Positions 17,789 through 25,902 of a stretch of 64,000 bases of DNA are shown in pieces (the stretch's first letter is position 1; each line of letters begins with the position of its first letter). The DNA lies in NCBI RefSeq assembly GCF_001748365.1, contig NZ_BDHH01000013.1, forward strand, positions 4,407 through 68,406, given 5' to 3'. The notes below the pieces were generated by a model. It had not been told where the DNA came from, ran no database searches, and saw only the letters and a program-made list of their open reading frames with translations. The position numbers were made by a program, and so were the translations under genes. The DNA is from Fusibacter sp. 3D3. GTDB taxonomy: Bacteria > Bacillota > Clostridia > Peptostreptococcales > Acidaminobacteraceae.

Positions 17789-18742
17789 TTACTGAATCTT
17801 ATCTACTAGATAATTGAGATAGTAATTAATCGCATCATTGAATTTTCGTATATCATAGCCTGTTATGGTCTCAAGTTTGTTAAGCCTATAAATCAGTGTA
17901 TTCCTATGGATAAACAGTTTATGAGCAGTCTCTGTGATGTTGAGGTTGCATTCAAAAAAACTCATAGCCGTTTGTTCAAGCTCTTCATCTCCAACACTTT
18001 TAAGTTGTTGCTTTAAAACTTCTGAGAGAATTGCAGAAGGGTTTGTGATTTCACTTGCGAGCGGCCGTTTTAGTCTCTGAATGAGGAGTGGCAAAACCAA
18101 ACCTTCATAGGTGACCACTTTGGTATTTTGTTTAAGGTGTCTGCCCAGTTGCATCAGTTCTTCCAGCTGATTATAGCCTTCATGCAGCTCCGACATCTGA
18201 TTGATCACATTGCCCACTGCAATTTGAGCACTGGTGTAAGCTTCAGCTTCAATCATATCCAGTAAATCTATCGGTGCAAGCTCTGCATTTGTTACAAATA
18301 TCACAACTTCAGAGGCATTTATATTTACAAATAGCATTTCTCCAAAAGCCGAACGGATGACTTCCATGACTTCCTCATGGTTTTCCTTATACCTTACGCG
18401 CCATAATTTGATTGGCAACTGTAAAATTTTATAGTAGTTTTTGTAAGCTTCTGCTTCTATTAACAATTGAAATTCCGAAATTTCAGGTTTACACATTTCT
18501 GGTTTACGTGTTTCAATTCTACGCATTTCATGCAAAATAAGTCCTTTTTGAACCCATGCAGTCACAAACTCTGTTTCTAATGCCGTTAAAGCTTTATGTA
18601 CTATGAGATCAAAGTCATCAAAGCTTGAAATTCGAACACAAACCCACTTTAGGTCTATGTCAAAGGGTTTATTTTTGTCCCTCCAAACTTCTACTTCACA
18701 TTTGAGTATTGCTTCAAGCTCTTTGCATAAAGAATTAATCAT
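17789..18742 (-). CDS. PucR/CdaR-type transcriptional regulator, 317 aa
   Basis: C-terminal residues about 255-317 form the helix-turn-helix of the PucR/CdaR family: FFECNLNITETAHKLFIHRN then TLIYRLNKLETITG. The N-terminal 250 residues resemble the sensory part of these regulators but match no ligand domain I can name. Start at 18742 has GAGGTGG about 6-8 bases upstream. It lies 83 bases before the GH1 gene on the same strand, so it may control it, which is inference from position. Confidence 0.8.
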   Translation of the reverse strand: MINSLCKELEAILKCEVEVWRDKNKPFDIDLKWVCVRISSFDDFDLIVHKALTALETEFVTAWVQKGLILHEMRRIETRKPEMCKPEISEFQLLIEAEAYKNYYKILQLPIKLWRVRYKENHEEVMEVIRSAFGEMLFVNINASEVVIFVTNAELAPIDLLDMIEAEAYTSAQIAVGNVINQMSELHEGYNQLEELMQLGRHLKQNTKVVTYEGLVLPLLIQRLKRPLASEITNPSAILSEVLKQQLKSVGDEELEQTAMSFFECNLNITETAHKLFIHRNTLIYRLNKLETITGYDIRKFNDAINYYLNYLVDKIQ

Positions 18743-18760
18743 CACGCCACCTCGTATCAA

Positions 18761-18792
18761 AAAGAGAATTGTCATCTATAACAATTCTCTTT
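18761..18792 (-). terminator. inverted repeat / terminator between aroD and the PucR-type regulator
   Basis: AAAGAGAATTGT and ACAATTCTCTTT form a 12-bp stem over CATCTATA; on the minus strand it is followed by TTTTGATACG. It probably ends the aroQK-aroD operon, but its position just before the regulator start would also suit an operator. Confidence 0.6.
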
Positions 18793-18884
18793 TTATTTCT
18801 ATTCGTCTGTTTTTATTATACCTCTTTATTCGAGCATATTTCAATTCATAATAAACCAGTATACATCAAATTCTCTTAGAGGCT

Positions 18885-19649
18885 TTAAATGGCTTCGTGA
18901 ATGATTTGAAGAACCGATTCTAACTTTTCGACTGGAATTTGTCCTGGTGCGGATACTTGACCTACGGCTCCAAAGGTTAAAGCTGACCCAAAAATTTCAC
19001 CTGCCATTCGGCTAATCACGCCGAGAGATGACATAGACATGGTGACAATAGGGCGATCCGCATAATTTTTATGCATCTCATGGGTTGCCTCTAAAAGCGT
19101 TAAAACATCTTCAGTACAAGTTGGCATAACCGCTATTTTCAAAAGATCTGCTCCAATCGTTTGCATCTTACAGAGCCTTTTGATCAGTTCATCTTTAGAA
19201 GGTGTTTTCGAAAAATCATGATTTGACGCTATGACGAAAACACTATTTTTATGACAGCATTCTAGGATCTCTTTAACAACTTCATCCCCCGAAAATAGCT
19301 CCACGTCGATGATGTCTGTACGACCGCTCTCTGCGATTGCTTTATTAAGCGCTCTGTATTCAGGCATTGTAATATGCTTTTCGCCACCTTCGTTTTGGGT
19401 TCTAAATGTTGTAATTAAAGGCATTTCAGGTATGACACTTCGAATTGCCACTAAAGTCTCTAAGACTTTTTCAACGTTGAGTGCCTCTTCATAAAAGTCA
19501 ATGCGCCACTCGACCATATCCATTTTTTCATGTTTAAATGAGATTGCGCTTTCAATTATGGCCGCTCTTGTCCTTCCAACAATTGGAACAACGATCTTAG
19601 GTTTTCCCTCTCCTATTGTAATGTCTTTAATGGTAATCCATTTTTTCAT
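18885..19649 (-). CDS. aroD: 3-dehydroquinate dehydratase type I, 254 aa
   Basis: Dehydrates 3-dehydroquinate to 3-dehydroshikimate in the shikimate pathway through a Schiff base. A TIM barrel with EWRIDFYEE at about 48-56, catalytic His in VIASNHDFSKTP (about 146) and Schiff-base Lys in LLKIAVMPT (about 173), ending with the SAPGQIPVEKL substrate loop. Length is normal for type I. GGAGG lies 6 bases before the ATG at 19649. It follows the chorismate mutase-shikimate kinase gene by 75 bases and is probably in the same attenuated transcript. Confidence 0.94.
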   Translation of the reverse strand: MKKWITIKDITIGEGKPKIVVPIVGRTRAAIIESAISFKHEKMDMVEWRIDFYEEALNVEKVLETLVAIRSVIPEMPLITTFRTQNEGGEKHITMPEYRALNKAIAESGRTDIIDVELFSGDEVVKEILECCHKNSVFVIASNHDFSKTPSKDELIKRLCKMQTIGADLLKIAVMPTCTEDVLTLLEATHEMHKNYADRPIVTMSMSSLGVISRMAGEIFGSALTFGAVGQVSAPGQIPVEKLESVLQIIHEAI

Positions 19650-19724
19650 ATTTGCCTCCATTTAGGGTTTTATTTAGATTATCCCTCCACTCATACTTCT
19701 CGCTTCTCGCTCACCACTTGTCAT

Positions 19725-20546
19725 TTATAAAGTGTCCTCATAAATATTCGGTAATACGCGATCTAATTCAAGATGCATCAATTGCTCAACAATTTCTAAA
19801 CTAATCTCCGTCACACTTTTCCCGTCTGTATCGATAGCGATATCCGCTGCATTCTGATACAGTGCCATACGGGCATTTAAAATATACTCAATTTTTTCAA
19901 TGCTCATGCCATCTTTTAAAAGCGGTCTGGTATTTTCAGCACTTACGCGCTCCAAGATGATCTCTGGACTTGCCTTTAACCACACAATTACGCCACTTTT
20001 CTTTAAATTATCCACATTTTTTTCATTCAGTACAGTACCACCACCACTACAGAAAATGATGATGTTTTTATGGGCACTCATTTCTTCAACTGTTTTAAAT
20101 TCCAGTTCCCTAAAATAAGCTTCGCCATGTTTTTCAAAGATCTGCGCAATGGTCATCCGTGTTCTATCCTCGATGACTTTGTCGATATCGATCTGATCCA
20201 TAGCAAGCATTTTGGCGAGTTCACGGCCCACGGTAGTCTTTCCAGTTCCCATAAATCCAGCCAATACAATATGGTGTGGAAAGAGATGTCTTGATTGAAT
20301 CCGTCTACAACTCCTTAAAACATGTGTGTGAATGTTTTTTATTTCCTCTTTAAATTCAGCCTGCTGTACATAATCCCCAATTCGATGAACGACTTCTTTT
20401 TCTCTATCGCTGTTAAAAATAGGCACACCCATTGCTTTCTTTTCATGCATAATCTGTTTGATGATGCTTAATCTTTTTTCAAGGATTTTAGCAAGCTCTT
20501 GATCACACTGGTCCACTTGTGAGCGTAATTCTATCAATTTATCCAT
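19725..20546 (-). CDS. chorismate mutase (AroQ) - shikimate kinase fusion, 273 aa
   Basis: Residues 1-90 are an AroQ-type chorismate mutase: LRSQVDQCDQELAKILEKRL, IKQIMHEKKAMG and FNSDREKEVV carry the active-site Arg/Lys/Asp pattern. Residues 92-265 are shikimate kinase: P-loop GFMGTGKTTVG, DIDKVIEDRTRMTIAQIF for shikimate binding, FRELE, CSGGGT and the lid ENTRPLL. One protein therefore acts both before (shikimate to shikimate-3-phosphate) and after (chorismate to prephenate) the pathway's midpoint. GAGGTGG precedes the start. It is the first gene after the leader attenuator. Confidence 0.93.
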   Translation of the reverse strand: MDKLIELRSQVDQCDQELAKILEKRLSIIKQIMHEKKAMGVPIFNSDREKEVVHRIGDYVQQAEFKEEIKNIHTHVLRSCRRIQSRHLFPHHIVLAGFMGTGKTTVGRELAKMLAMDQIDIDKVIEDRTRMTIAQIFEKHGEAYFRELEFKTVEEMSAHKNIIIFCSGGGTVLNEKNVDNLKKSGVIVWLKASPEIILERVSAENTRPLLKDGMSIEKIEYILNARMALYQNAADIAIDTDGKSVTEISLEIVEQLMHLELDRVLPNIYEDTL

Positions 20547-20634
20547 CTGAATCCACCTCTTTCAATAATTGGTCAAACATTCCTGATCTATGTTGGACGA
20601 AGACTAATGATTTATTTAACTCATGATTTATTTT

Positions 20635-20661
20635 AAAAAAAAAAGAGTTTCTTTTAGAAAC
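20635..20661 (-). terminator. attenuator terminator upstream of the aromatic operon
   Basis: On the minus strand GTTTCTAAAAGAAAC (20647-20661) forms a 5-6 bp stem, followed by TCTTTTTTTTTT. It lies 46 bases after the leader peptide stop and about 90 bases before the chorismate mutase-shikimate kinase start. Confidence 0.75.
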
Positions 20662-20706
20662 GCCTTCGGGTTGTACTTTTTGTTTTTGCGATCCGATTAA
20701 GTTTGC

Positions 20707-20838
20707 TCAAAGATAACTTGATTTGAGACTTATGAATTTGTTGTATGAAAAATAACGAGGGCAATAAAAGTAAAAACCCCAGTTAAAAAAATAATAAAAA
20801 TGATTTGATTGTTTTTTCATCCACTTAAAATTCAGCAT
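20707..20838 (-). CDS. aromatic-rich leader peptide, 43 aa
   Basis: ORF from ATG at 20838 to TGA at 20707, preceded by AAGGGGACAACA as ribosome binding site. It encodes 8 Phe, 7 Tyr and 2 Trp in 43 residues; residues 14-25 read FYYFFNWGFYFY. It starts about 33 bases after the expected transcription start and ends 46 bases before an intrinsic terminator. This is the layout of leader peptides such as those of pheA or trp operons, where ribosome stalling at scarce aminoacyl-tRNAs prevents termination. Neither its expression nor the alternative fold has been shown; a segment AAAAAGTACAACCC near the terminator can pair imperfectly with the GGGGTTTTTACTTTT codon run. Confidence 0.75.
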   Translation of the reverse strand: MLNFKWMKKQSNHFYYFFNWGFYFYCPRYFSYNKFISLKSSYL

Positions 20839-20878
20839 TGTTGTCCCCTTAATCCGTAATAGCCATGATATTATAAGC

Positions 20879-20908
20879 ATTATAGGCTAATTATCCGTTC
20901 GCTGTCAA
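20879..20908 (-). promoter_or_regulatory. consensus promoter of the aromatic operon
   Basis: TTGACA (20903-20908), 18-base spacer, TATAAT (20879-20884) on the minus strand, both boxes perfect, followed by the leader peptide. Confidence 0.85.
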
Positions 20909-21005
20909 GCGCATTTAAAAATAAACACCCGATGGAGGTATACCAATACTTAAAAAATGTATGGTATTTCGATGCCCTCACGACGTCATTTGCAGACATC
21001 ACAAA

Positions 21006-21043
21006 ACACCCCCTGATCTTATTTTGAGATCAAGGGGGGATTT
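21006..21043 (-). terminator. terminator after the sugar ABC ATPase gene
   Basis: CCCCCTGATCT and AGATCAAGGGGG form a strong stem over TATTTTG. On the minus strand TGTTTTGTG follows. It lies about 75 bases after the stop of the ATPase gene. Confidence 0.65.
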
Positions 21044-21115
21044 GACTTATATCTATATGTGAGTGAGGGCTAAATAAAGTGTTTCTATACGCCTGTTTTT
21101 ATTGCTTATTCTGAT

Positions 21116-22210
21116 TTAGTATAAAATTGATTTTTCAGTTTCTTTATCAAAGAAATGGAGCTTATTGGAATCAAATGTGATGAATATCTCTTGATTAAAC
21201 TCAAGGTCTATATTGCTATCTTCCTTGGCAATGTACTGTTTGCCTTTATACGTGAAATAGACATTGAGATCACTGCCCAGTAATTCTGTGACCTCAACTT
21301 TTACTTTAAGGCCCTTCCCTGATGATTCGACTTTGATGTCCTCTGGTCTAACGCCAAGAACAACCTCTTTGTTAAGATAGCCATTTGCTTTTATCGTTTC
21401 AGCCGTTTCTGGAATAAGATCAATTTCTGTGCCATCTATTTCGACGACCACTTTACCATTTTTCTCAACGAGCTTGCCATCGATAAAGTTCATTTGAGGT
21501 GCACCGATAAAACCTGCTACGAACATATTCGCTGGTCGATTGTAAATTGCTTTTGGTGCATCGACTTGTTGAATGTTGCCTTCATTCATAACACAGATTC
21601 TAGTACCCATAGTCATGGCTTCTGTCTGGTCATGTGTTACATAAATAAAAGTCGTTTGAAGGTCTTTATGCAGTTTAATCAGTTCAGCTCTCATTTGGAC
21701 TCTCAATTTAGCATCCAAGTTTGAAAGCGGCTCATCCATAAGAAATACTTCTGGTTTTCTGACGATGGCACGACCAAGGGCAACCCTTTGTCTCTGACCA
21801 CCAGACAACTGTTTAGGTTTACGGTCTAAAAGAGGTTCTATACCCAAAATTTTAGCAGCTTTTTCGATACGTTCTTTGATTTCAGCTTTTGGTGTTTTTT
21901 GAAGTTTTAAGCCAAATGCCATGTTATCATAGACCGTCATATGTGGATACAAAGCGTAGTTTTGAAATACCATGGCAATGTTTCTATCTTTAGGTGCAAC
22001 GTCATTGACAAGTCTATCGCCTATGCTCATTTCACCTTCACTGATTTCCTCAAGTCCTGCAACCATCCTCAAACTTGTCGTCTTACCACATCCCGATGGC
22101 CCAACTAAGATCATAAATTCTTTATCTGCAACTTCAAGATTGATGCCTTTTACAGCGTGGAATCCATTTTCGTAGATTTTATTGATATTCTTTAGTGTTA
22201 CGTTAGCCAT
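21116..22210 (-). CDS. msmK: carbohydrate ABC transporter ATPase, MsmK/UgpC type, 364 aa
   Basis: Hydrolyses ATP to drive sugar import. Walker A GPSGCGKTTSLRM (about residue 37), Q-loop in MVFQNYALYPHM, signature LSGGQRQRVALGRA, Walker B VFLMDEPLSNLD, switch THDQTEAMT, then C-terminal MalK-like OB domains (about 240-364) that bind the family's regulators. Such ATPases are often shared by several CUT1 permeases. No permease is nearby, while the permease pair at 52.2-53.9 kb has no ATPase, so they may work together. AGGAGG precedes the ATG; single-gene transcript. Confidence 0.93.
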   Translation of the reverse strand: MANVTLKNINKIYENGFHAVKGINLEVADKEFMILVGPSGCGKTTSLRMVAGLEEISEGEMSIGDRLVNDVAPKDRNIAMVFQNYALYPHMTVYDNMAFGLKLQKTPKAEIKERIEKAAKILGIEPLLDRKPKQLSGGQRQRVALGRAIVRKPEVFLMDEPLSNLDAKLRVQMRAELIKLHKDLQTTFIYVTHDQTEAMTMGTRICVMNEGNIQQVDAPKAIYNRPANMFVAGFIGAPQMNFIDGKLVEKNGKVVVEIDGTEIDLIPETAETIKANGYLNKEVVLGVRPEDIKVESSGKGLKVKVEVTELLGSDLNVYFTYKGKQYIAKEDSNIDLEFNQEIFITFDSNKLHFFDKETEKSILY

Positions 22211-22332
22211 GTTATCCTCCTCTATCCGATCGTATATCTTCTATAACCGCGTATTTTCTATCCTCATTATAACGAACCCCCCAATAAAATGATATTGGAG
22301 GTCTCTACAAAGTTTGTTGTATGATTTGTGCA

Positions 22333-23319
22333 TTACAAAATTTGCTGTACAGCATAGAGTAAAAAGCCCAAGATATAAACGCTTGAAAATATGACGAAAT
22401 TCTTAACCGCTAATACGAATGTATCTGACTTAACAGGGTGCTCCACGAATTGCCATGATTTAACTCTGAGAATCGGAAATGTTGCAAGTGATGCTACTTG
22501 TATCGGCGGTAAAGCCTCAATCATGATCCCGAGAACGATTGCAGCATAGGCTCCATAAACTGCCCAAAGGTAAAGTTTAGTCGCTTGCTCTTCTCCAATT
22601 AATATTGGCAGTGTCATGCGCTTGTTGACTTCATCTTCTGCCATATCACAGGTATTATTTGCAAGCATAATGTTGGAGATTAAAAACATCATGGGCAAAC
22701 CGACGACGATAATGTTGATGATTTCGCGCCAGTTTAGAAAAAATATGGCTTCATTACCCGTTAAATTATAAGTGACAATCCCAAGTGGCACGATGTGGAT
22801 ATATACCGACAATCCCACGATGACCACACCCATAAAAAAGCCACTCACAGCTTCACCCATTGGCGTTCTAGAAATAGGAACAGGTCCAAAAGAATAGAGC
22901 AGTCCTACTAAAAACGAAAACATGCCAATCCAAAGTACAATCCAATCCGTTTGAACTGCCAATACAACCCCTAAAAAGGCGCCAAATGCAACCAGCGCAA
23001 TGATAATCCACTTTGCATGTTTGACATTGTAAATGGCTCTGGCTATTGGATTGTGCTTTTCGTAATGAAAGCCTTCTTTTAAAATAGCTTTTTTGTAATC
23101 CATATAATGATTGGCAGAGGTCGTTGCCATGTCAATCATAAGCAAGGAGAAAAACATCAAAAGTGCATTGGTAAGATTAAACCTATGATAGCGCGTGATC
23201 GCATATAAAGTCCCTACGAAAAAAGGTAAAATACTGGCCACCTTGGTTCTGATTTCAACAAGGTCCAGAAAAGCTTTGAGTCTTTCAAGTTTTATTTTTT
23301 CAAGTTGTAGTTTTTCCAT
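22333..23319 (-). CDS. UbiA-family prenyltransferase (MenA-like), 328 aa
   Basis: Membrane enzyme that attaches a polyprenyl chain to an aromatic acceptor. About eight or nine membrane helices; first Asp motif region ANHYMDYKKA (about residue 70) and second NNTCDMAEDEVNKR (about 218), which bind Mg-diphosphate. The first motif lacks the usual second Asp. The closest family by pattern is 1,4-dihydroxy-2-naphthoate prenyltransferase, but a menC-like gene at 11.9-12.5 kb is dead and no other men genes are here, so the acceptor is uncertain. AAGGAGGGG precedes the start. Confidence 0.75.
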   Translation of the reverse strand: MEKLQLEKIKLERLKAFLDLVEIRTKVASILPFFVGTLYAITRYHRFNLTNALLMFFSLLMIDMATTSANHYMDYKKAILKEGFHYEKHNPIARAIYNVKHAKWIIIALVAFGAFLGVVLAVQTDWIVLWIGMFSFLVGLLYSFGPVPISRTPMGEAVSGFFMGVVIVGLSVYIHIVPLGIVTYNLTGNEAIFFLNWREIINIIVVGLPMMFLISNIMLANNTCDMAEDEVNKRMTLPILIGEEQATKLYLWAVYGAYAAIVLGIMIEALPPIQVASLATFPILRVKSWQFVEHPVKSDTFVLAVKNFVIFSSVYILGFLLYAVQQIL

Positions 23320-23437
23320 ATGAACCCCTCCTTTTGGTTTCTATTCTATTTATACCCTCCATTTCGAATGCAACCAATTAATTTTGTCTTATTAATGCCA
23401 TATGTGTTGCTTTTGCAGTTAAGCCTCTCTATAATGG

Positions 23438-23470
23438 GTATAGTCTCTACTATAAATGGTAGAGATATAC
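23438..23470. promoter_or_regulatory. inverted repeat next to a -10 box upstream of yitT
   Basis: GTATAGTCTCTAC and GTAGAGATATAC face each other over an 8-base loop, directly after TATAAT (23430-23435). An operator or 5' hairpin are both possible. Confidence 0.45.
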
Positions 23471-23501
23471 ACCTATTTAGGATCACAAAACGGAGGTCGC
23501 T

Positions 23502-24341
23502 ATGCGTCTTATACGAGATTATTTTATGACTACACTTGGCGTCATTATTGTTGCCATTGGTATTTGCTTTTTTCTTATACCTGCAAATCTTGCCACTGGC
23601 GGTATCACGGGACTTGCCATGGTGATCAACAACCTCATACCCAGTCTTCCAATCGGCATTATACTCTTATTTTTAAATGTTATTCTATTTGTAGTGGGCT
23701 TTGTTGCCATAGGGCCACAATTTGGGGCAAAAACCATTTATGCCAGTTTTCTACTCACTGGGGTCATCTATATCTTTGATACTTTTTTTAAGCTGTCTGG
23801 ACCGCCGGCAGATGACTTGCTCGTCAATCTCATTGTAGGCATCTTAATCCAAGGCATCGGCTTGGGCATTGTTTTTAATCAAAACGCTTCAACAGGTGGC
23901 ACGGACATTATCGCTAAGGTGCTCAACAAGTTCATGCACTTTGATATTGGCAAATCGCTTTTGATGGCTGATTTTGTGGTGGTTATTCTTGCGGGGTTAA
24001 CTTTTGGCCTTAATTTAGGGATTTATGCCTTTTTAGGAATCGTTTTTAACGGCGTAATTATCGATAATGTCATTGAAGGTTTCTCTGTAAAGGTGAGTGT
24101 TTCCATTATTTCAAAAGAATCTGATAAAATTCAAAAATATATTGTTGAAAATATTGAGAGAGGTGCTACAATATATACGGCGAAAGGTGCTTATACCATG
24201 TCAAATAAGGAAATCATCACTTCCGTTATGGGGAAAAAGGAGTTTATCCGACTTAAAAGCTTTATCAAAGAGATTGATAAGGATGCCTTTGTAATGATTT
24301 CCAATGTTCGTGAAGTCCTTGGCGAAGGATTTTACAGTTAA
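23502..24341 (+). CDS. YitT-family membrane protein, 279 aa
   Basis: Five to six N-terminal membrane helices (about 1-195; motifs LIPANLATGGITGLAM and NQNASTGGTDIIAKVLNK, the two glycine-rich repeats of this family), followed by a cytoplasmic DUF2179 domain (about 205-279; GATIYTAKGAYTMSNKEIIT). The family is common in Firmicutes and its function is not established. GGAGG is 7 bases before the ATG. It is followed closely by a lipoprotein gene, probably in one transcript. Confidence 0.9.
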   Translation: MRLIRDYFMTTLGVIIVAIGICFFLIPANLATGGITGLAMVINNLIPSLPIGIILLFLNVILFVVGFVAIGPQFGAKTIYASFLLTGVIYIFDTFFKLSGPPADDLLVNLIVGILIQGIGLGIVFNQNASTGGTDIIAKVLNKFMHFDIGKSLLMADFVVVILAGLTFGLNLGIYAFLGIVFNGVIIDNVIEGFSVKVSVSIISKESDKIQKYIVENIERGATIYTAKGAYTMSNKEIITSVMGKKEFIRLKSFIKEIDKDAFVMISNVREVLGEGFYS

Positions 24342-24364
24342 ATTTGCATAACGAGAGGTGCGAT

Positions 24365-25414
24365 ATGCGCAAATGTTTGCTATTTACTTTTTTAAGTCTG
24401 CTCATTTTTTCAGGTTGCTCAAATGCTTCTAAAACGGATGTGATCCTTGCAGATGCGACTGATTCAAATGTATCCACGCCTTCTGAGGCAAGCTCTGATC
24501 CTGTCACAAGTGAAAATATCATGGTCACAACGGATCCCTCAAGTGCACTCAATGAAACTTATGCGGTCTTTATGAGTCACTCCCCAAGTTTATCAGATCT
24601 TGCCGCTTATATCGATACCAACATCCCCACAGTCTCTGCTGATCTTGCAGATCAAATGTTACAAGATTGGATTGTCATGCTCGATCTTTCATCTTCTGAA
24701 CGCGATACAGTTTTCTACGGAAGTGATTCAGAGCTTTATTTCAAGACACTCTATGAGGTTGCAAATGCACTTTCTGAGTCTCATGGTGCCACTCTCTTTA
24801 TGGGGACCCCAAAAGCAGAAGTCGCCTTACAAGTTAAAGATTATGACGTTCAGAATTATCTCAATGCACTGTATGATGAAGGTTACGGCCTAATGTCCTC
24901 TGAAGGGTTATTTTATGCCTACCCAGATTACATTTACATCCTCGATCACTATGGTCAATACGCTTCAAGTTCTTTAAATCAATATTTAGAAGTCATGGTA
25001 AACGAAATCCAAACACCTCTTTTTGCTGAAGAGACGCTCAATGTTTCTGTGGAGACGCTCTTTCAGAGAACGTATTACTATGAGACGCTCTTTGCTTCAA
25101 CTCAGGACCTTCAAAAGCAACTCCGCATGAATCTGGCTGGTCTTTTAAATATGTGTTATTACAGACTGCTGGTGCCTTCATCTTATGATATGCTTGATGA
25201 TGAACATCGCGTTTCTGAAACGCTTAAGGCGTTTTATCAAGAGGCTGTGGCGCATAATGACACACCTCTTACCGCCGCACTTTGTGCGGAAATGCTTTCT
25301 TTCTTCAATGAAAAAGACGACATCCTCAATGTATTCGATGATCCACGTATTTACGAACACGCAAATCTTTATTTTGAAAGTCACTTAGGCAATGCGCTCA
25401 ATATTGGAGAATAA
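24365..25414 (+). CDS. lipoprotein of unknown function, 349 aa
   Basis: Signal peptide with lipobox LLIFSGC (Cys about residue 18), a Thr/Ser-rich linker to about residue 65, then an alpha-helical domain to the end, possibly made of repeats (for example ADQMLQDWIVMLDLS). It would be lipid-anchored outside the membrane. The start at 24365 is supported by GAGAGGTG; an upstream in-frame ATG at 24344 would place the signal peptide too far in. It begins 23 bases after yitT. No recognised domain. Confidence 0.75.
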   Translation: MRKCLLFTFLSLLIFSGCSNASKTDVILADATDSNVSTPSEASSDPVTSENIMVTTDPSSALNETYAVFMSHSPSLSDLAAYIDTNIPTVSADLADQMLQDWIVMLDLSSSERDTVFYGSDSELYFKTLYEVANALSESHGATLFMGTPKAEVALQVKDYDVQNYLNALYDEGYGLMSSEGLFYAYPDYIYILDHYGQYASSSLNQYLEVMVNEIQTPLFAEETLNVSVETLFQRTYYYETLFASTQDLQKQLRMNLAGLLNMCYYRLLVPSSYDMLDDEHRVSETLKAFYQEAVAHNDTPLTAALCAEMLSFFNEKDDILNVFDDPRIYEHANLYFESHLGNALNIGE

Positions 25415-25481
25415 TTTCTAAAGATTATACCATTATTACAAATTCGAACACCGATTTAAAGAACACCCTCTATATTTATGC

Positions 25482-25510
25482 TTTACAAAAGAGAGAATAT
25501 CTTTTATAAT
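25482..25510 (+). promoter_or_regulatory. promoter of tRNA-Thr
   Basis: TTTACA (25482-25487), 17-base spacer, TATAAT (25505-25510), 12 bases before the tRNA. Confidence 0.75.
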
Positions 25511-25522
25511 GTATGAGGATGT

Positions 25523-25598
25523 GCCGTCTTAGCTCAGCAGGTAGAGCAATGCCATGGTAAGGCATAGGTCGTGAGTTCGAGTCTCATAGTCGGCTCCA
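25523..25598 (+). tRNA. tRNA-Thr (GGT)
   Basis: A full cloverleaf can be drawn: acceptor GCCGTCT/AGTCGGC (one T-T mismatch at pair 5), D arm AGCTCAGCAGGTAGAGC, anticodon stem ATGCC/GGCAT with loop ATGGTAA giving anticodon GGT, T arm GTGAG-TTCGAGT-CTCAT, encoded CCA. The discriminator base is T. Read as tRNA-Thr for ACC/ACT codons. Confidence 0.9.
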
Positions 25599-25608
25599 TT
25601 TGAATAAC

Positions 25609-25640
25609 TGGCTTCTAGCGATTTGCTAGGAGCTTTTTTA
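25609..25640 (+). terminator. terminator after tRNA-Thr
   Basis: GCTTCTAGC-GATTT-GCTAGGAGC followed by TTTTTT. Confidence 0.85.
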
Positions 25641-25821
25641 CTGCCCCAAAAAGACGATTTAGCCCCATAGTTTATAAAGAGGGGATTTATTACGTTCTAT
25701 GACAATACTAATCATAAATTTATGCATTCATATGCAATTTTGAAACTGGAAATTCTATTTGTTTTAAGTTGATTATAGGCTTTAAGATTAATCCATCTAT
25801 ATAATATAGAAGCATTATAAA

Positions 25822-25856
25822 AAAGCGTGACCCCGTTTAAGTGGCCACGCTTTCTT
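25822..25856. terminator. terminator-like hairpin downstream of the recombinase remnant
   Basis: AAAGCGTG...CACGCTTT with T-rich flanks, just beyond the 3' end of the recombinase pseudogene. The rest of 25641-25902 holds no gene. Confidence 0.5.
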
Positions 25857-25902
25857 TTATATGCTGCTATTCACTTTACCATCGTCTAAATAGTCTTTGG
25901 CC

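Noticed and set aside
20790-20815. alternative reading of the leader region as a membrane peptide
   Set aside because: The frame giving FLLFF and LGFLLLLPSLFF is interrupted by a stop and has no start; the aromatic-rich frame has start, ribosome site and stop.
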